Below are positions 16,560-25,917 of a DNA stretch of 64,000 nt, piece by piece. A model generated the notes under the pieces. That model was not told the DNA's origin. It saw only the letters and a list, made by a program, of their open reading frames with translations, and searched no databases. Position numbers and translations under genes: made by a program. Within the stretch, counting starts at the first letter, position 1. Each line of letters begins with the position of its first letter. The DNA lies in NCBI GenBank assembly GCA_020692325.1, contig JAIMKR010000002.1, positions 163,045 through 227,044 on the forward strand, written 5' to 3'. Source of the DNA: Desulfocurvus sp. Its GTDB lineage: Bacteria > Desulfobacterota > Desulfovibrionia > Desulfovibrionales > Desulfovibrionaceae.

Positions 16560-16625
16560 GATTCCAAAGGGCGAACACCCTTTGGTGGGGTCCGGGGCGA
16601 CGCCCCGGATATTCGGCGACGCTGC
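16560..16625 (+). repeat. Extragenic repeat A, copy 2
   Basis: Same 66-base layout as copy 1 with scattered substitutions (for example one stem base changed from CGCCC to CACCC). The rest of this 530-base gap, including 16467-16559, shows no gene. Confidence 0.75.
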
Positions 16626-16638
16626 TTGTGCCCTAGTC

Positions 16639-17700
16639 TCAGCGCCGACGCGGACCGGTGCCGTAATCCTCGAACACCTCGTCGTAGATGCGATTGTCGC
16701 CGGGCGTGGTGAAGTAACCATCTTCCACGGTCTCGGGCCGCCCGGCGGCGAGAAGCTCGCTCACGGTGGCGGTAACGTAGCCGCGCGCGGCGAGCAGGGG
16801 CAGGAGCCGACGCACGACCTCGGCGGTGCCTTGGGGCACGGCGTTGGCGTGCAGGAGGACAATGGAGCCGGGCCGAATGGCCTCGACAATAGCCTCGGCA
16901 TGAGCCTGGGCGTCGGCATCGCCACGCCCGGTCTCGCCCACAACGTCCCATTGGATGACGGCGTAGCCAAGATCGTTGAGGAACGCCGCCACGCCGGAAT
17001 CGCCCCGGCCGTACGGCAGGCGGAAGAGCGTCAGGGGGCCACGGGCGACGGAAGGCAGCCCACGGGCGTCGAGACGCCGGTCAAGGCCCTCGCGCAGCAA
17101 CTCATACTCGCCGGCGGTCCAGTCGACCTGACGGCGGCGGAGGTCCGGCGGAGCGGTCAGCATGTTGGCGTGGGTCCAAGAATGATTGCCCAACTCAAAA
17201 CGCGAATCAGCCATGAGCTGCTGGGCACGCTCGGGGTGGGAGCGCATCCATTTGCCGCCGGCGAAGAAAGTGGCCTTGGCGTCGGCCTGACGCAGGGCGT
17301 CGACGAGCCGGGCGTCGTAGCCGGTGACGTGGGCGGCGCGCTCGCACAGGTCGAAGGTGATGGCCACGCGGCGGTCGCCGGGTGCGAGATGAACGCGGCG
17401 GATGATGCCACGCAGGGCCTCGGTGACAGCGGACGGACGAACGAGGGGCGCGGTGCGCGCCGGTGGGGAAAAATCGGGCCGGCGCAGATTGCGAATGAAG
17501 CGTTCGGCGCGAGCGCGGGCCGGATCGTCGGGTTCGGCGAGCTGCGCGGAAGTCCAAAGAGAGAGAGGAGAGGTGGCTCGCTCCACGACAGACGGAGCGG
17601 AAACGGTCGCGGACGTCTGGGCTGTGGCGCGAGGAAGGGACAGCAGACACAGGCTCCCCGCAAGAAGGGGAACGGCCACGATCAACGGACGGACACGCAT
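16639..17700 (-). CDS. Exported polysaccharide deacetylase (NodB family)
   Basis: A 353-residue protein. ATG 17700 has GGAG eight bases upstream; ATG 17706 is too close to it. A signal peptide (about residues 1-27, ending ATAQ) is followed by a linker and a NodB domain: TFDLCE (motif 1), GNHSWTHANM (zinc histidines of motif 2), RLPYGRGD (motif 3), WDVVGE (motif 4) and IVLLHAN (motif 5). The second aspartate of the usual TFDDG is replaced, as in some subfamilies. It probably removes acetyl groups from peptidoglycan or an exopolysaccharide in the periplasm. It is flanked by repeats downstream and greA upstream, without an obvious operon. Confidence 0.75.
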   Translation of the reverse strand: MRVRPLIVAVPLLAGSLCLLSLPRATAQTSATVSAPSVVERATSPLSLWTSAQLAEPDDPARARAERFIRNLRRPDFSPPARTAPLVRPSAVTEALRGIIRRVHLAPGDRRVAITFDLCERAAHVTGYDARLVDALRQADAKATFFAGGKWMRSHPERAQQLMADSRFELGNHSWTHANMLTAPPDLRRRQVDWTAGEYELLREGLDRRLDARGLPSVARGPLTLFRLPYGRGDSGVAAFLNDLGYAVIQWDVVGETGRGDADAQAHAEAIVEAIRPGSIVLLHANAVPQGTAEVVRRLLPLLAARGYVTATVSELLAAGRPETVEDGYFTTPGDNRIYDEVFEDYGTGPRRR

Positions 17701-17835
17701 GGGCATGACTCCGGCGACGCGGTTCTCACCCGCCGCCCCCTTCCCCGGTCGCGAGGAGAAAGGTCCGGCGACACACGCCGGCGTTTCGCGATCGGGGAAG
17801 AGGGGACGCGGCGAAAAAACCGCGAAGGGGGAAGC

Positions 17836-18336
17836 TTAATCGACGCTGAAGGCCGGGCCGTTGAACTCGATGCTGAGGACCTCGTATTCCACGCGCCCAC
17901 GGGGGACGTTGATGACGACCTCGTCACCTTCGCTCTTGCCGAGCAGGGCCTGCCCCACGGGCGAGAGGATGGACACGCTGCCCTTGCAGAAGCCGGTCTC
18001 GTCGGGGCCAAGGAGAATGTAGCGTTTCCGTTCGCCGCTCTCCGCGTCCTCCAGCTCCACGGTGGCGCCGAAGCTGATCTTCTCGCCGCCGAGGGTGTTC
18101 ATGTCGATGATGACGTACCTGTGCATCCGACTTTCGATGAAGTTGATGCGCGCCTCCATCAGGCCCTGACGCTCACGGGCGGCGTGGTAGCCGCCGTTTT
18201 CCTTAAGGTCGCCCTCCTCGCGGGCGATGCGGATGGCCTCGGAGACCTCGGGACGCTGCTTTTTGAGGTCGTCCAGCTCCCTTTTCATGAGCGTGCAGCC
18301 TTCCTTGGAAATGGGAATGCTCGACATTTCGGCCAT
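17836..18336 (-). CDS. greA: Transcription elongation factor GreA
   Basis: About 166 residues, typical for GreA. The N-terminal coiled coil carries the family signature IRIAREEGDLKENGGYHAAR with the acidic tip (D, E) that reaches into the RNA polymerase secondary channel and stimulates cleavage of backtracked RNA. The C-terminal FKBP-like domain ends VEYEVLSIEF. Start is uncertain: MAEMSSIP (18336) or MSSIPIS (18327). AGGAG lies 12 bases before the first. Confidence 0.9.
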   Translation of the reverse strand: MAEMSSIPISKEGCTLMKRELDDLKKQRPEVSEAIRIAREEGDLKENGGYHAARERQGLMEARINFIESRMHRYVIIDMNTLGGEKISFGATVELEDAESGERKRYILLGPDETGFCKGSVSILSPVGQALLGKSEGDEVVINVPRGRVEYEVLSIEFNGPAFSVD

Positions 18337-18398
18337 AATACTCTTCATCTCCTGTGCGGGCGTGGCGCAGAGGCCGCGCACGCTTTTTTGTCTTGGGC

Positions 18399-18433
18399 AA
18401 AAAAACAGGAGGCCTGCGGTGCTGCCGCAGGCC
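18399..18433 (-). terminator. Terminator between YqjK-like gene and greA
   Basis: A perfect 9-bp stem (GGCCTGCGG/CCGCAGGCC) is followed on the minus strand by TCCTG and seven Ts. It separates the small membrane operon from greA. Confidence 0.75.
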
Positions 18434-18514
18434 GCCTTCATGGGTACAGGGCCACATAAACACCCCGGGTGACGGGGTCAAGCCGCCCGCGCCTGCCAAT
18501 GGCGCGGGACAAAG

Positions 18515-18715
18515 TCAATGTTTACGCCGCGACCGCAGGAATTCCAAGGCCTTGCCGGCCAATCCGAACCCCAGGCGCGAGGCGGACAACACTCGCCTCG
18601 CACGAGCTCCCAGGGCGAGCGCCTCAAGCCGGATGACCTGCCGGCTCAAGTCCGTCCGCATGATGAGCCGTTCCTTGCTTTTCCGGATGGCGGCCAGTTC
18701 CTCATCTAGAAACAT
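18515..18715 (-). CDS. Small basic protein, YqjK-like position
   Basis: A 66-residue arginine-rich helical protein (12 or more arginines). Its start overlaps the end of the YqjE-like gene by ten bases, matching the yqjD-yqjE-yqjK order of other proteobacteria. Sequence similarity to YqjK itself is not obvious, so the assignment rests on context. No membrane segment. Confidence 0.5.
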   Translation of the reverse strand: MFLDEELAAIRKSKERLIMRTDLSRQVIRLEALALGARARRVLSASRLGFGLAGKALEFLRSRRKH

Positions 18716-19077
18716 GCCTTATCCTTTTCCAGTTCGGCCAGGGTCTGGGCGAACATGTGCCGTCTGGTGAGCTTGCGTTTAAGCCTGGCGAAAGCCCAGC
18801 AGGCTCCGCCGAAAAACGCCAGCGCCATCACGCCCATTCCCGCCTCGCGCCACTGGTCCGGCAGCAGGTACACGATGGCCAGCACAGCCAGAATGAGCCC
18901 GAACAGGGCGAAGACCACGCCGCAGCAGGCCAGAATCAGGATCTGCACCAAGCGAATCTTGTCCTCGCGCAGCTCCAGGCCCAGCAGCTCCACGCGGTCG
19001 CGCAGGGTCTGAGACAAAGCGCCGGCGATGCGTCCGGCGGCTCCGCCGAGATCCAGCTCGTCCAGAATCGCGCTCAT
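18706..19077 (-). CDS. YqjE-like membrane protein (phage holin III superfamily)
   Basis: A 123-residue protein with a helical N-terminus, two adjacent membrane segments (about 44-70 and 78-97) and a charged C-terminal helix, the layout of the YqjE/DUF1469 family. Role unknown; homologues accompany YqjD, a ribosome-associated membrane protein. It lies seven bases after the YqjD-like gene. Confidence 0.65.
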   Translation of the reverse strand: MSAILDELDLGGAAGRIAGALSQTLRDRVELLGLELREDKIRLVQILILACCGVVFALFGLILAVLAIVYLLPDQWREAGMGVMALAFFGGACWAFARLKRKLTRRHMFAQTLAELEKDKACF

Positions 19078-19084
19078 GGCGCGC

Positions 19085-19381
19085 CTACTTGCGGCCGAGC
19101 AGCCAGCCGAGCATCAGTCCGACGAGGAAAGAGCCGCCAATGGCGTAGTAGGGCTTCTCGCGGATGAGCTTGTCGGCGTCCTGCATCTTGTTCTTGATGT
19201 GGCCTTCCAGCTCGCCACACTTGACCTTGGCCACGGCGAGCCGCTCCTCCAGCATAGCGCGCGCGGCGCGGGTGCGGTCGTCCAGCTCGCCGGCGGTGGC
19301 CTCGATGAGCTTCTGCGCGTGGTCCATGACCCCACGCAGTTCCTGGGCCATTTCCTCGGTGTGGGCGCTCTCGTTGAACAT
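19085..19381 (-). CDS. YqjD/ElaB (DUF883) family membrane-anchored protein
   Basis: A 98-residue protein: a long amphipathic helix (residues 5-75) followed by REKPYYAIGGSFLVGLMLGWLLGR, the C-terminal membrane anchor with GLMLGxLLGR typical of DUF883. E. coli relatives tether ribosomes to the inner membrane in stationary phase. First gene of a three-gene operon. Confidence 0.8.
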   Translation of the reverse strand: MFNESAHTEEMAQELRGVMDHAQKLIEATAGELDDRTRAARAMLEERLAVAKVKCGELEGHIKNKMQDADKLIREKPYYAIGGSFLVGLMLGWLLGRK

Positions 19382-19493
19382 TGGAGCCTCCTTGCCATGT
19401 TGGGTGGGAAAAATGCTTTACCTAAGCCTGGAGGATTCTGGCCCGGACAGCCTCACCATGTCAAGGCTCGCCGCAGCCGCCGCATGAAGAAGT

Positions 19494-20219
19494 CTAGCCG
19501 GCCGGCTCCGTGGTCCAGGAATAGATGGGCGTGAGCGGCCGGTAGCCCACGAGGTCGATGCGCATGGCGCAGATGCTGCCAAACATGGGTGGCAACACGA
19601 GATTGTTGACGAAACGCCAGGGCGGAACGTCCTTCCAGGTGCAGGGCGGGCCGAGCAGAATGGAGCGCGTGCGCGCCGGGGTCTTGCCCGTGTTGATAAG
19701 CGCCAGCGCCCGCATTTCCGGCCAAGTGAACCAGCGCGCCCGGGTGAGCAGCCGCCGCCGGTTCCACGGCCAACGGCAGCCGCGAGCCAGCCAATAGGCC
19801 GAATGCCGGTTGAGGAAACCCACGAGCAGGCCTTTGGCCGCCACGCGCGCGGCCTCGGCCAGGACCCGGCCGGGATCCTCGCAGAACTCCAGCACGGTCC
19901 AAAGCACACAGAAGTCGTATTCGTTGTCGGCGAAGGGCAGGGCCTCGCCGTCGCCCACGTAGAGTTCGGCGTCCGGTCCCAGGCGGCGGCGCGCCGCGGC
20001 GATCATGCCCGGCGACTTGTCCAGTCCGGCCACAGCGAAGCCGTCGTCGAAGAGGATGTGCTGAAACAGCCCGGTGCCGCAGCCGATCTCCAGCACGCGC
20101 TGGTTGCGGCGCGGCCACTCGGCCACCACGCTGTCCAAAAGACGCCGCTCCGCGCCGAGGGCGAAACGGCCCTGCGGCGTGGCGAACCATTCCTCATAGC
20201 GCGCGGCGTCCCATTCCAT
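19494..20219 (-). CDS. SAM-dependent methyltransferase
   Basis: A 241-residue class I methyltransferase of the UbiE/Methyltransf_11 type: VLEIGCGTGLFQ (motif I, SAM glycines), AGLDKSPGM (motif II acidic residue), GDGEALPFADNEYDFCVLWTVLEF (substrate-side motif). The substrate cannot be told from sequence. The C-terminal third is hydrophobic and tryptophan-rich, which may point to a lipid-like substrate. It stands between the YqjD operon and the peroxiredoxin gene, all on the minus strand. Confidence 0.75.
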   Translation of the reverse strand: MEWDAARYEEWFATPQGRFALGAERRLLDSVVAEWPRRNQRVLEIGCGTGLFQHILFDDGFAVAGLDKSPGMIAAARRRLGPDAELYVGDGEALPFADNEYDFCVLWTVLEFCEDPGRVLAEAARVAAKGLLVGFLNRHSAYWLARGCRWPWNRRRLLTRARWFTWPEMRALALINTGKTPARTRSILLGPPCTWKDVPPWRFVNNLVLPPMFGSICAMRIDLVGYRPLTPIYSWTTEPAG

Positions 20220-20281
20220 AGGCGAAACCGCCGGCGTCCGGGTGTGTCAACCGCCCGGAACGCCGGTGCCCTTTCAAAGGA

Positions 20282-20920
20282 TCATTTTTCGTTCAGGGCC
20301 TCGTACACGTGACCGACCATGGCGTCGTTGGGAGCGAGCGCCTTGGAGCCGGGGGTCCACTTGGCCGGACAGACCTCGGCCGGGTTCTTGTACACGTGGA
20401 CACAGGCCTCCAGCTTGCGCACAAGCTCGTCGGCGTTTCTGCCCACGTTGTAGAAGTTCACCTCGCTGGCGGTCAACACCCCCTCGGGATTGATAATGAA
20501 AGTGCCGCGCAGGGCGAGGCCGGTCTCCTGGTCCCAGACGTCAAAATAGCGGGACACGTGCCCGGCCGGGTCGCCGGCCATGAGAAACTTCACGTCCTTG
20601 AGCAGCCGCTCATCGCCCTTCCAGGCCATGTGGACGTATTTGGTGTCCGTGGAGACGCTGACAACCTCGGCCCCGAGCTTTTTCAGCTTGGCGTGGTTGG
20701 CGGCCACGTCGGCCAGCTCCGTGGGGCAGACAAAGGTGAAGTCCGCCGGGTAGAACATCAACACCAGCCATTTCTTGCTCTTCTGGATCTTCTCGGAGTC
20801 CACGACCGTGAAGCCGCCGTCGGCGGGATCGTATGCCTCCATCGTGAAATCCTTGATTTTCTGGCCAACCTTGGCGCATTCCATGAAGTCGTAGTCATCC
20901 TCGTGATCGCAGCATTCCAT
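20282..20920 (-). CDS. Typical 2-Cys peroxiredoxin (AhpC/Prx1)
   Basis: A 212-residue thiol peroxidase; start chosen at MECCDHED, with GGAGA upstream. Peroxidatic cysteine in FYPADFTFVCPTE, resolving cysteine in NPAEVCPAKW. It reduces hydrogen peroxide and organic peroxides, a usual defence in sulfate reducers. Unusual feature: an N-terminal MECCDHEDDYDFMEC patch adds three cysteines and many acidic residues before the fold, perhaps a metal site or an additional redox switch. Confidence 0.85.
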   Translation of the reverse strand: MECCDHEDDYDFMECAKVGQKIKDFTMEAYDPADGGFTVVDSEKIQKSKKWLVLMFYPADFTFVCPTELADVAANHAKLKKLGAEVVSVSTDTKYVHMAWKGDERLLKDVKFLMAGDPAGHVSRYFDVWDQETGLALRGTFIINPEGVLTASEVNFYNVGRNADELVRKLEACVHVYKNPAEVCPAKWTPGSKALAPNDAMVGHVYEALNEK

Positions 20921-21155
20921 AGGGCGTCTCCGTTGGTTTGACGATTTCGTGTGTGAAGGCGGGGCGGCGACGCGCGTCGCGCCTTCCCCATAAGCATAGA
21001 AGGTAGGAACTCCCCCCCCCGCAGTCAAGGCGCGCCCGACGGTCCGGCGACCCGGCCGGCCTCTTCCCATCCGGGCCATCGTGCTCTATCTATTGAGGTC
21101 ACGGGCGGGCGTCCCTTCCGCCCCCCGCTCCCTCACTCGCAACCAAAGAGGCCCC

Positions 21156-24128
21156 ATGACCAAGCTCACCCACGGCTTCGCGCTGCTGCGCGAAGAAAAA
21201 ATCCCGGAACTCTCCGCCACCGCGCGCATCTACCGCCACGCCAAAACCGGCGGACGGCTGCTCTCCCTCATCAGCCCGGACGAGAACAAGGTGTTCGGCG
21301 TGGCCTTCCGCACGCCGCCGGCCGACTCAACCGGCCTGCCTCACATTCTGGAGCACAGCGTGCTCTGCGGCTCGCGCAAGTACCCGGTCAAGGAGCCCTT
21401 CGTGGAGCTCATCAAAGGGTCGCTCAACACCTTCCTCAACGCCCTCACCTTTCCCGACAAGACCTGCTACCCCGTGGCCAGCGCCAACCTGCAGGACTTC
21501 TACAACCTCGTTGATGTCTATCTGGACGCGGTGTTCTTCCCCAACCTCACGCCGAGCACCCTCAAACAGGAGGGCTGGCACTACGACGTGGAGGACGCGG
21601 CCGATCCGCTGACCTTCAAGGGCGTGGTGTTCAACGAGATGAAGGGCGTATACTCCTCGCCGGACAGCATGCTGGCCGAGTTCTCGCAGCGCTCCCTCTA
21701 CCCGGACACCTGTTACGGACTGGATTCCGGCGGCGATCCCGAACGCATCCCGGACCTCACCTTCGAGGACTTCACGGGCTTCCACAAGCGTCTGTACCAT
21801 CCGGCCAACGCCTACGCCTTCTTCTCCGGCGACGACGACCCCGAAAAGCGGCTGGCCCTCCTCGACGAATACTTCTCGCAGTTCGACGCGCCCCAAACCG
21901 CCCCGGATTCCGAGGTGGCGCTCCAGCCCCCCTTCGACGCGCCCCGGCGCTTCACCCACGCCTACGCCGCCGAAGCCGACGAGAAGAACGAGGAGGGCGG
22001 CGGCGACGCCCGAGCCATGTGCACCGTGAACTTCGGCCTGCCCGAGGGCCGCGACCCGGACCTGAATTTGGCCTTCGAAGTGCTGGAGCACACACTCATC
22101 GGCCTGCCCTCCTCGCCCCTGCGCAAGGCGCTGGTCGACTCCGGCCTGGGCGAGGACATCACCGGCGGCGGGCTGGAGACGGACCTCAGGCAGATGTCCT
22201 TCTCCCTCGGCCTCAAGGGGCTGCCGGCGAAAGACGCCGAGGTCTCGGCGGACAAGGTACAGCGCCTCGTGCTGGACACGCTGGACCGGCTGGCCAAAGG
22301 CGGCGCCACGGGCCTGCACCCGGACGACATCCACGCCGCGGTGAACAGCGTGGAATTCGACCTGCGCGAGAACAACACCGGCAGCTATCCACGCGGGCTG
22401 GTGCTCTTCTTCGAGTCCCTCTCCACTTGGCTGTACGACGGCGATCCCCTGGCCCGGTTGCCCTTCGAGGGTCCGCTGGCCCGGCTAAAAGCCCGGCTGG
22501 CCGCTGGCGAATCCGTGTTCGAAGACCTCATCCGCACCCATTTTCTGAACAATCCGCATCGCTCCCTGGTGCTGCTGACACCCGACGCGACACTCGGCCC
22601 GCGCCGTGAGGCGACCGAACGCGAACGCCTGGAGCGGGTCAAAAACGGCCTCGCCCCGGCGGAGGTCGAACGTCTGGTGACCGAGACCAAGGAGCTGCAC
22701 GCCCGGCAGGCCGCGCCCGACGCGCCGGAGGATCTGGCCAAGATTCCCCGTCTGACCCTGGCCGACCTCCCCCGCGAGAACGCGCGCATTCCGCACGAGG
22801 AGCTGGCCCTGCCCGGTCTGCCGCATGGCGAATCACGCCTTTTCGCGCACGACCTGCCCACCAGCGGCGTGGTCTACCTGGACTTCGGCTTCGACCTCTC
22901 CGCGGTGCCGAACGAGCTTGTGCCGCTCATCCCCATCCTTGGCCGGGCGCTTTTGGAGATGGGCACGAAAAAGAGCGGCTTCGAGGACCTCTCGCGCGCC
23001 ATCGCCATGCGCACTGGCGGCCTATGGGCGCAAACCTTCATATCCTCCCTGCGGGGCAAACCGGCTACGGAATCCGTGCAACGGCTGTTCCTGCGCGGCA
23101 AGGCCACGGCCGAGCATCTGCCCGATCTCCTCGCGCTGGCGGCGGAGGTGCTCACCCAGGCAGACTTCTCCAACGCCAAGCGCCTGGGCAAAATCATCCT
23201 GGAGTCCAAGGCCCGGCGCGAACAGCGGCTCATTCCGGCCGGGCACGCCCTGGCCACCGCACGGCTGAAGGCCCGCACCGGCGTGGCCCAGGCCATGAAC
23301 GAAGCCATGGGCGGCGTCTCCGGTCTGTTCTTCGTGCGCGAGCTGGCAGCCCGCATGGAGACCGATCCGGCAGGCGTCAGCGCCGATCTACACCGCCTGC
23401 TCGGCCTGCTGCTTTCCCGCCGGGGACTCATCGTCAACATCACGGCCGATGGCGAAACCATCGCCGCCGCCCTGCCCCGCGTGGCCGAGGTGGCCGGCGA
23501 ACTGCCAAACGCCGCGCACCCCCCCGTGAAACGCGGCCTGCCCGATCTGCCCCGGCGCGAAGGCCTGTGCCTGCCGGCGCAGGTGAACTACGTCGCCGCC
23601 GGCGGCAATGCCCGGGCGCTAGGCCTGGAACCGGGGGCGGGATCGGCCGTGGCGGGCAAGATGCTGCGCGCCGGATACCTGTGGGAGCGCGTACGCGTGC
23701 AGGGTGGAGCCTACGGGGCCTCCTGCGCGTACAGCCGGCTTTCCGGCAACCTCGTCTTCGCCTCCTACCGCGACCCCAACGTGGCCCGCACGCTGGAGGC
23801 CTACGCCGGCGTGAGCCCGTACCTGCGCGACCTCGTCCTCGATCCGGCGGAGCTGGAAAAGAGCGTCGTCGGCAGCATCGGCGACATGGACCAGTACATG
23901 TTGCCCGACGCCAAGGGCTTCACCGCGCTGGCGCGCGAGCTCACCGGCGAAGACGCGGCCTACAGGCAGGCCGCCCGCGAGGCCGTGCTCGGCGCGAACA
24001 TCACGGACTTCCACGCCTTCGGCGAAGCGGCGGAGGCCGTGCTGCGTGAAGGTTCCGTGGTGGTCGCCGGCGGTCGCGAGGGCCTGGAGAAGTCCGGTCT
24101 GGACTTTGTCTTGACCAAAGTTCTGTAA
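21156..24128 (+). CDS. M16C metalloprotease (presequence-protease type)
   Basis: A 990-residue protein; ATG 21156 is preceded by an AG-rich stretch and the N-terminus TKLTHGFALLREEKI matches the family. The inverted zinc motif HXXEH appears as LPHILEHSVLCGS, and the distal glutamate lies in the FNEMKGVYSSPDS region. Four homologous domains form one chain, as in mitochondrial PreP and falcilysin. Bacterial members degrade short peptides; no signal peptide is seen, so it should be cytoplasmic. A hairpin follows the gene. Confidence 0.9.
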   Translation: MTKLTHGFALLREEKIPELSATARIYRHAKTGGRLLSLISPDENKVFGVAFRTPPADSTGLPHILEHSVLCGSRKYPVKEPFVELIKGSLNTFLNALTFPDKTCYPVASANLQDFYNLVDVYLDAVFFPNLTPSTLKQEGWHYDVEDAADPLTFKGVVFNEMKGVYSSPDSMLAEFSQRSLYPDTCYGLDSGGDPERIPDLTFEDFTGFHKRLYHPANAYAFFSGDDDPEKRLALLDEYFSQFDAPQTAPDSEVALQPPFDAPRRFTHAYAAEADEKNEEGGGDARAMCTVNFGLPEGRDPDLNLAFEVLEHTLIGLPSSPLRKALVDSGLGEDITGGGLETDLRQMSFSLGLKGLPAKDAEVSADKVQRLVLDTLDRLAKGGATGLHPDDIHAAVNSVEFDLRENNTGSYPRGLVLFFESLSTWLYDGDPLARLPFEGPLARLKARLAAGESVFEDLIRTHFLNNPHRSLVLLTPDATLGPRREATERERLERVKNGLAPAEVERLVTETKELHARQAAPDAPEDLAKIPRLTLADLPRENARIPHEELALPGLPHGESRLFAHDLPTSGVVYLDFGFDLSAVPNELVPLIPILGRALLEMGTKKSGFEDLSRAIAMRTGGLWAQTFISSLRGKPATESVQRLFLRGKATAEHLPDLLALAAEVLTQADFSNAKRLGKIILESKARREQRLIPAGHALATARLKARTGVAQAMNEAMGGVSGLFFVRELAARMETDPAGVSADLHRLLGLLLSRRGLIVNITADGETIAAALPRVAEVAGELPNAAHPPVKRGLPDLPRREGLCLPAQVNYVAAGGNARALGLEPGAGSAVAGKMLRAGYLWERVRVQGGAYGASCAYSRLSGNLVFASYRDPNVARTLEAYAGVSPYLRDLVLDPAELEKSVVGSIGDMDQYMLPDAKGFTALARELTGEDAAYRQAAREAVLGANITDFHAFGEAAEAVLREGSVVVAGGREGLEKSGLDFVLTKVL

Positions 24129-24136
24129 CCCCCTAT

Positions 24137-24180
24137 GCGGATGGTGGACATGTCGATGGGTCGGCACGTCCGCCATCCGC
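24137..24180 (+). terminator. Hairpin after M16C gene
   Basis: A 13-bp stem (GCGGATGGTGGAC with GTCCGCCATCCGC, one G-U pair) begins nine bases past the stop. There is only a weak T-rich stretch afterwards. Confidence 0.45.
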
Positions 24181-24210
24181 TTCATTTCGCTTCCGCCGGG
24201 AGGCCGCCGC

Positions 24211-25470
24211 ATGGACAAACGCCGCAACGTCCTGGCCCCAATCTTGCTTCCCAAGGGCATGACGCGCCGAACGCACCCGAAATTGCCATCCCGCATTTTG
24301 CGGGCCGCAACCCTCACCACCCTGGGCGCGCTCTTATGCGGCGCGGCCGGCTGCGCCCTTCTCCCCTTCGCCCTGTTCACCACAGCCTCGGCCGTCGTGC
24401 CCCAGAACACCTCGCTGGCCATGAGTGGCGTACGCGGTATCTACACCACCGCATCCATCGCCAGCGATGAACGCGACGTGAACACCATGATGCGCGACAA
24501 CGTCCTCAGCTTCAAAGCCCAAAGCGCGCTCATGACCGCCCACGCGGGTGATGGCGTGCAGGCCCGCGCCTACAACGGGGAACTCTTCGCCGTGGGCGTG
24601 GTGGACAAGGAGGCCGACCGCGATCGCGTCATCACGGCCCTGCGGAGCGTCAAGGGCGTCGAGTCGGTCAAGGGCTACATCCGTCTGCGCGAAACCGAGG
24701 CGCCGGCGAACCGCCTGGACGATGACGCGCTGGCCATGCGCGCCCGGCTGGCGATGGGCAGGCACATCCTGCACAAGAACGCCGGCGTGGACATTCAGGC
24801 CGTGGACGGCCAACTCTGCCTCATGGGCGTCGTCGGCACCCACGCCGAGGCCTTGGACCTCATCCAGTACGTGGAGTCCGTCACCGGCAAGCCAGCCCTC
24901 TCCCTGCTCTCCATCCACGAGGAATACGCCACGGGCCAGGAGCAGACCAACCGGATCTATCTGCTGCGCCCCGACAACGACGCCATCCTTTCCGCCGAGC
25001 TGCACATGGATGAGCCCAATCCGCTCCCCAACTCCCCCGTGCGGGTGGCTCCCAACAGCGAACCGCCCTTCGCATCCGACCCCGCCTCGACTCCGTGCGA
25101 CTACGCGGCCGACGCCCCCGCCGGCGGCTCCAACGGCCCGGTCTATCGCGCCGCCGCGACTCCGCCCCCACGCCTGGCCCCCGCCATCGCGAAGCCCCTG
25201 CGCCCCGCGTTCCCGCGCATCGCAGCCGCCCGGCCGGTCATGCCCCGCATAGCGCCCACCGGCTCCGCCCGCGCACAGGCCTGCCACCGGCTGGAGGCCA
25301 TGGCCCGCGCCGAGGGAAATCCGCAGGCCCGCACCGAACTCCTCGCCCTTGCCGGCAAGATCGCCGCCGACCGCGAGCTGTCCATTTCCGATCGTCTCTC
25401 CGTCGCCGCCGACATGGCCACCCAGGCCAACGCGAAGAGCCGGATACGCGACATGCTGGATCAGTACTAA
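24211..25470 (+). CDS. BON-domain lipoprotein
   Basis: A 419-residue protein, GGGAGG seven bases before ATG. A long basic leader is followed by a hydrophobic stretch and lipobox (LCGAAGC, cysteine about residue 48). Two BON domains follow (about 95-165 and 175-245; TAHAGDGVQARAYNGELFAVGVV is the first strand-loop), as in OsmY/DolP. The C-terminal 150 residues are proline- and alanine-rich with an end helix. It likely acts at the outer membrane or periplasm in envelope integrity. MTRRTHPK (24259) is a possible later start but has no ribosome-binding site. Confidence 0.75.
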   Translation: MDKRRNVLAPILLPKGMTRRTHPKLPSRILRAATLTTLGALLCGAAGCALLPFALFTTASAVVPQNTSLAMSGVRGIYTTASIASDERDVNTMMRDNVLSFKAQSALMTAHAGDGVQARAYNGELFAVGVVDKEADRDRVITALRSVKGVESVKGYIRLRETEAPANRLDDDALAMRARLAMGRHILHKNAGVDIQAVDGQLCLMGVVGTHAEALDLIQYVESVTGKPALSLLSIHEEYATGQEQTNRIYLLRPDNDAILSAELHMDEPNPLPNSPVRVAPNSEPPFASDPASTPCDYAADAPAGGSNGPVYRAAATPPPRLAPAIAKPLRPAFPRIAAARPVMPRIAPTGSARAQACHRLEAMARAEGNPQARTELLALAGKIAADRELSISDRLSVAADMATQANAKSRIRDMLDQY

Positions 25471-25492
25471 AGATAAATCAGTACGAGGAAGA

Positions 25493-25551
25493 TGGAGAAA
25501 TCGGGGGCTCTGCCCCCGTCCCCCCGCAACAAGGCATTCGCCCTTTTGAAT
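25493..25551 (-). repeat. Extragenic repeat A-like, copy 3 (reverse)
   Basis: Read on the minus strand it has the layout of repeat A: GATTCAAAAGGGCGAATGCC, then a G-run, then a CGGGGGC-AGA-GCCCCCG hairpin. On the plus strand the hairpin (25502-25518) can serve as the end of the BON gene transcript. The rest of this gap to 25917 becomes A+T-rich and holds no other gene. Confidence 0.5.
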
Positions 25552-25917
25552 CCCTCATTCGCGCAGGTTCCCGGCGCAAAGCCGCCGGAAAACCCGCGCG
25601 ACAAGTGCGGGTTCGAAATGCGTCGATGGTGACACGACGCCTCGCGCCCACGTCGAATGCTACCGTTACGCGAGGGCCAAGAAGCGCAGCTCACTGGCCG
25701 CCGGCCAGGCATATCCTCCGCCACGATCGCAAGACGCGGAAAGATCCGGGGCGCCAACGCCGCCCTTACATATGAGACTCAACAGTCTGTAATAACAGCT
25801 TATTACATGTTTGTACGAATTCGTGACCCAATTCGCCGCTCCATTGTAACATGCATTGCAAAATAATCGACCATAGGATACAAGGAATGAAAAAGGTTTG
25901 ATATGTTGGAGGTTGGC

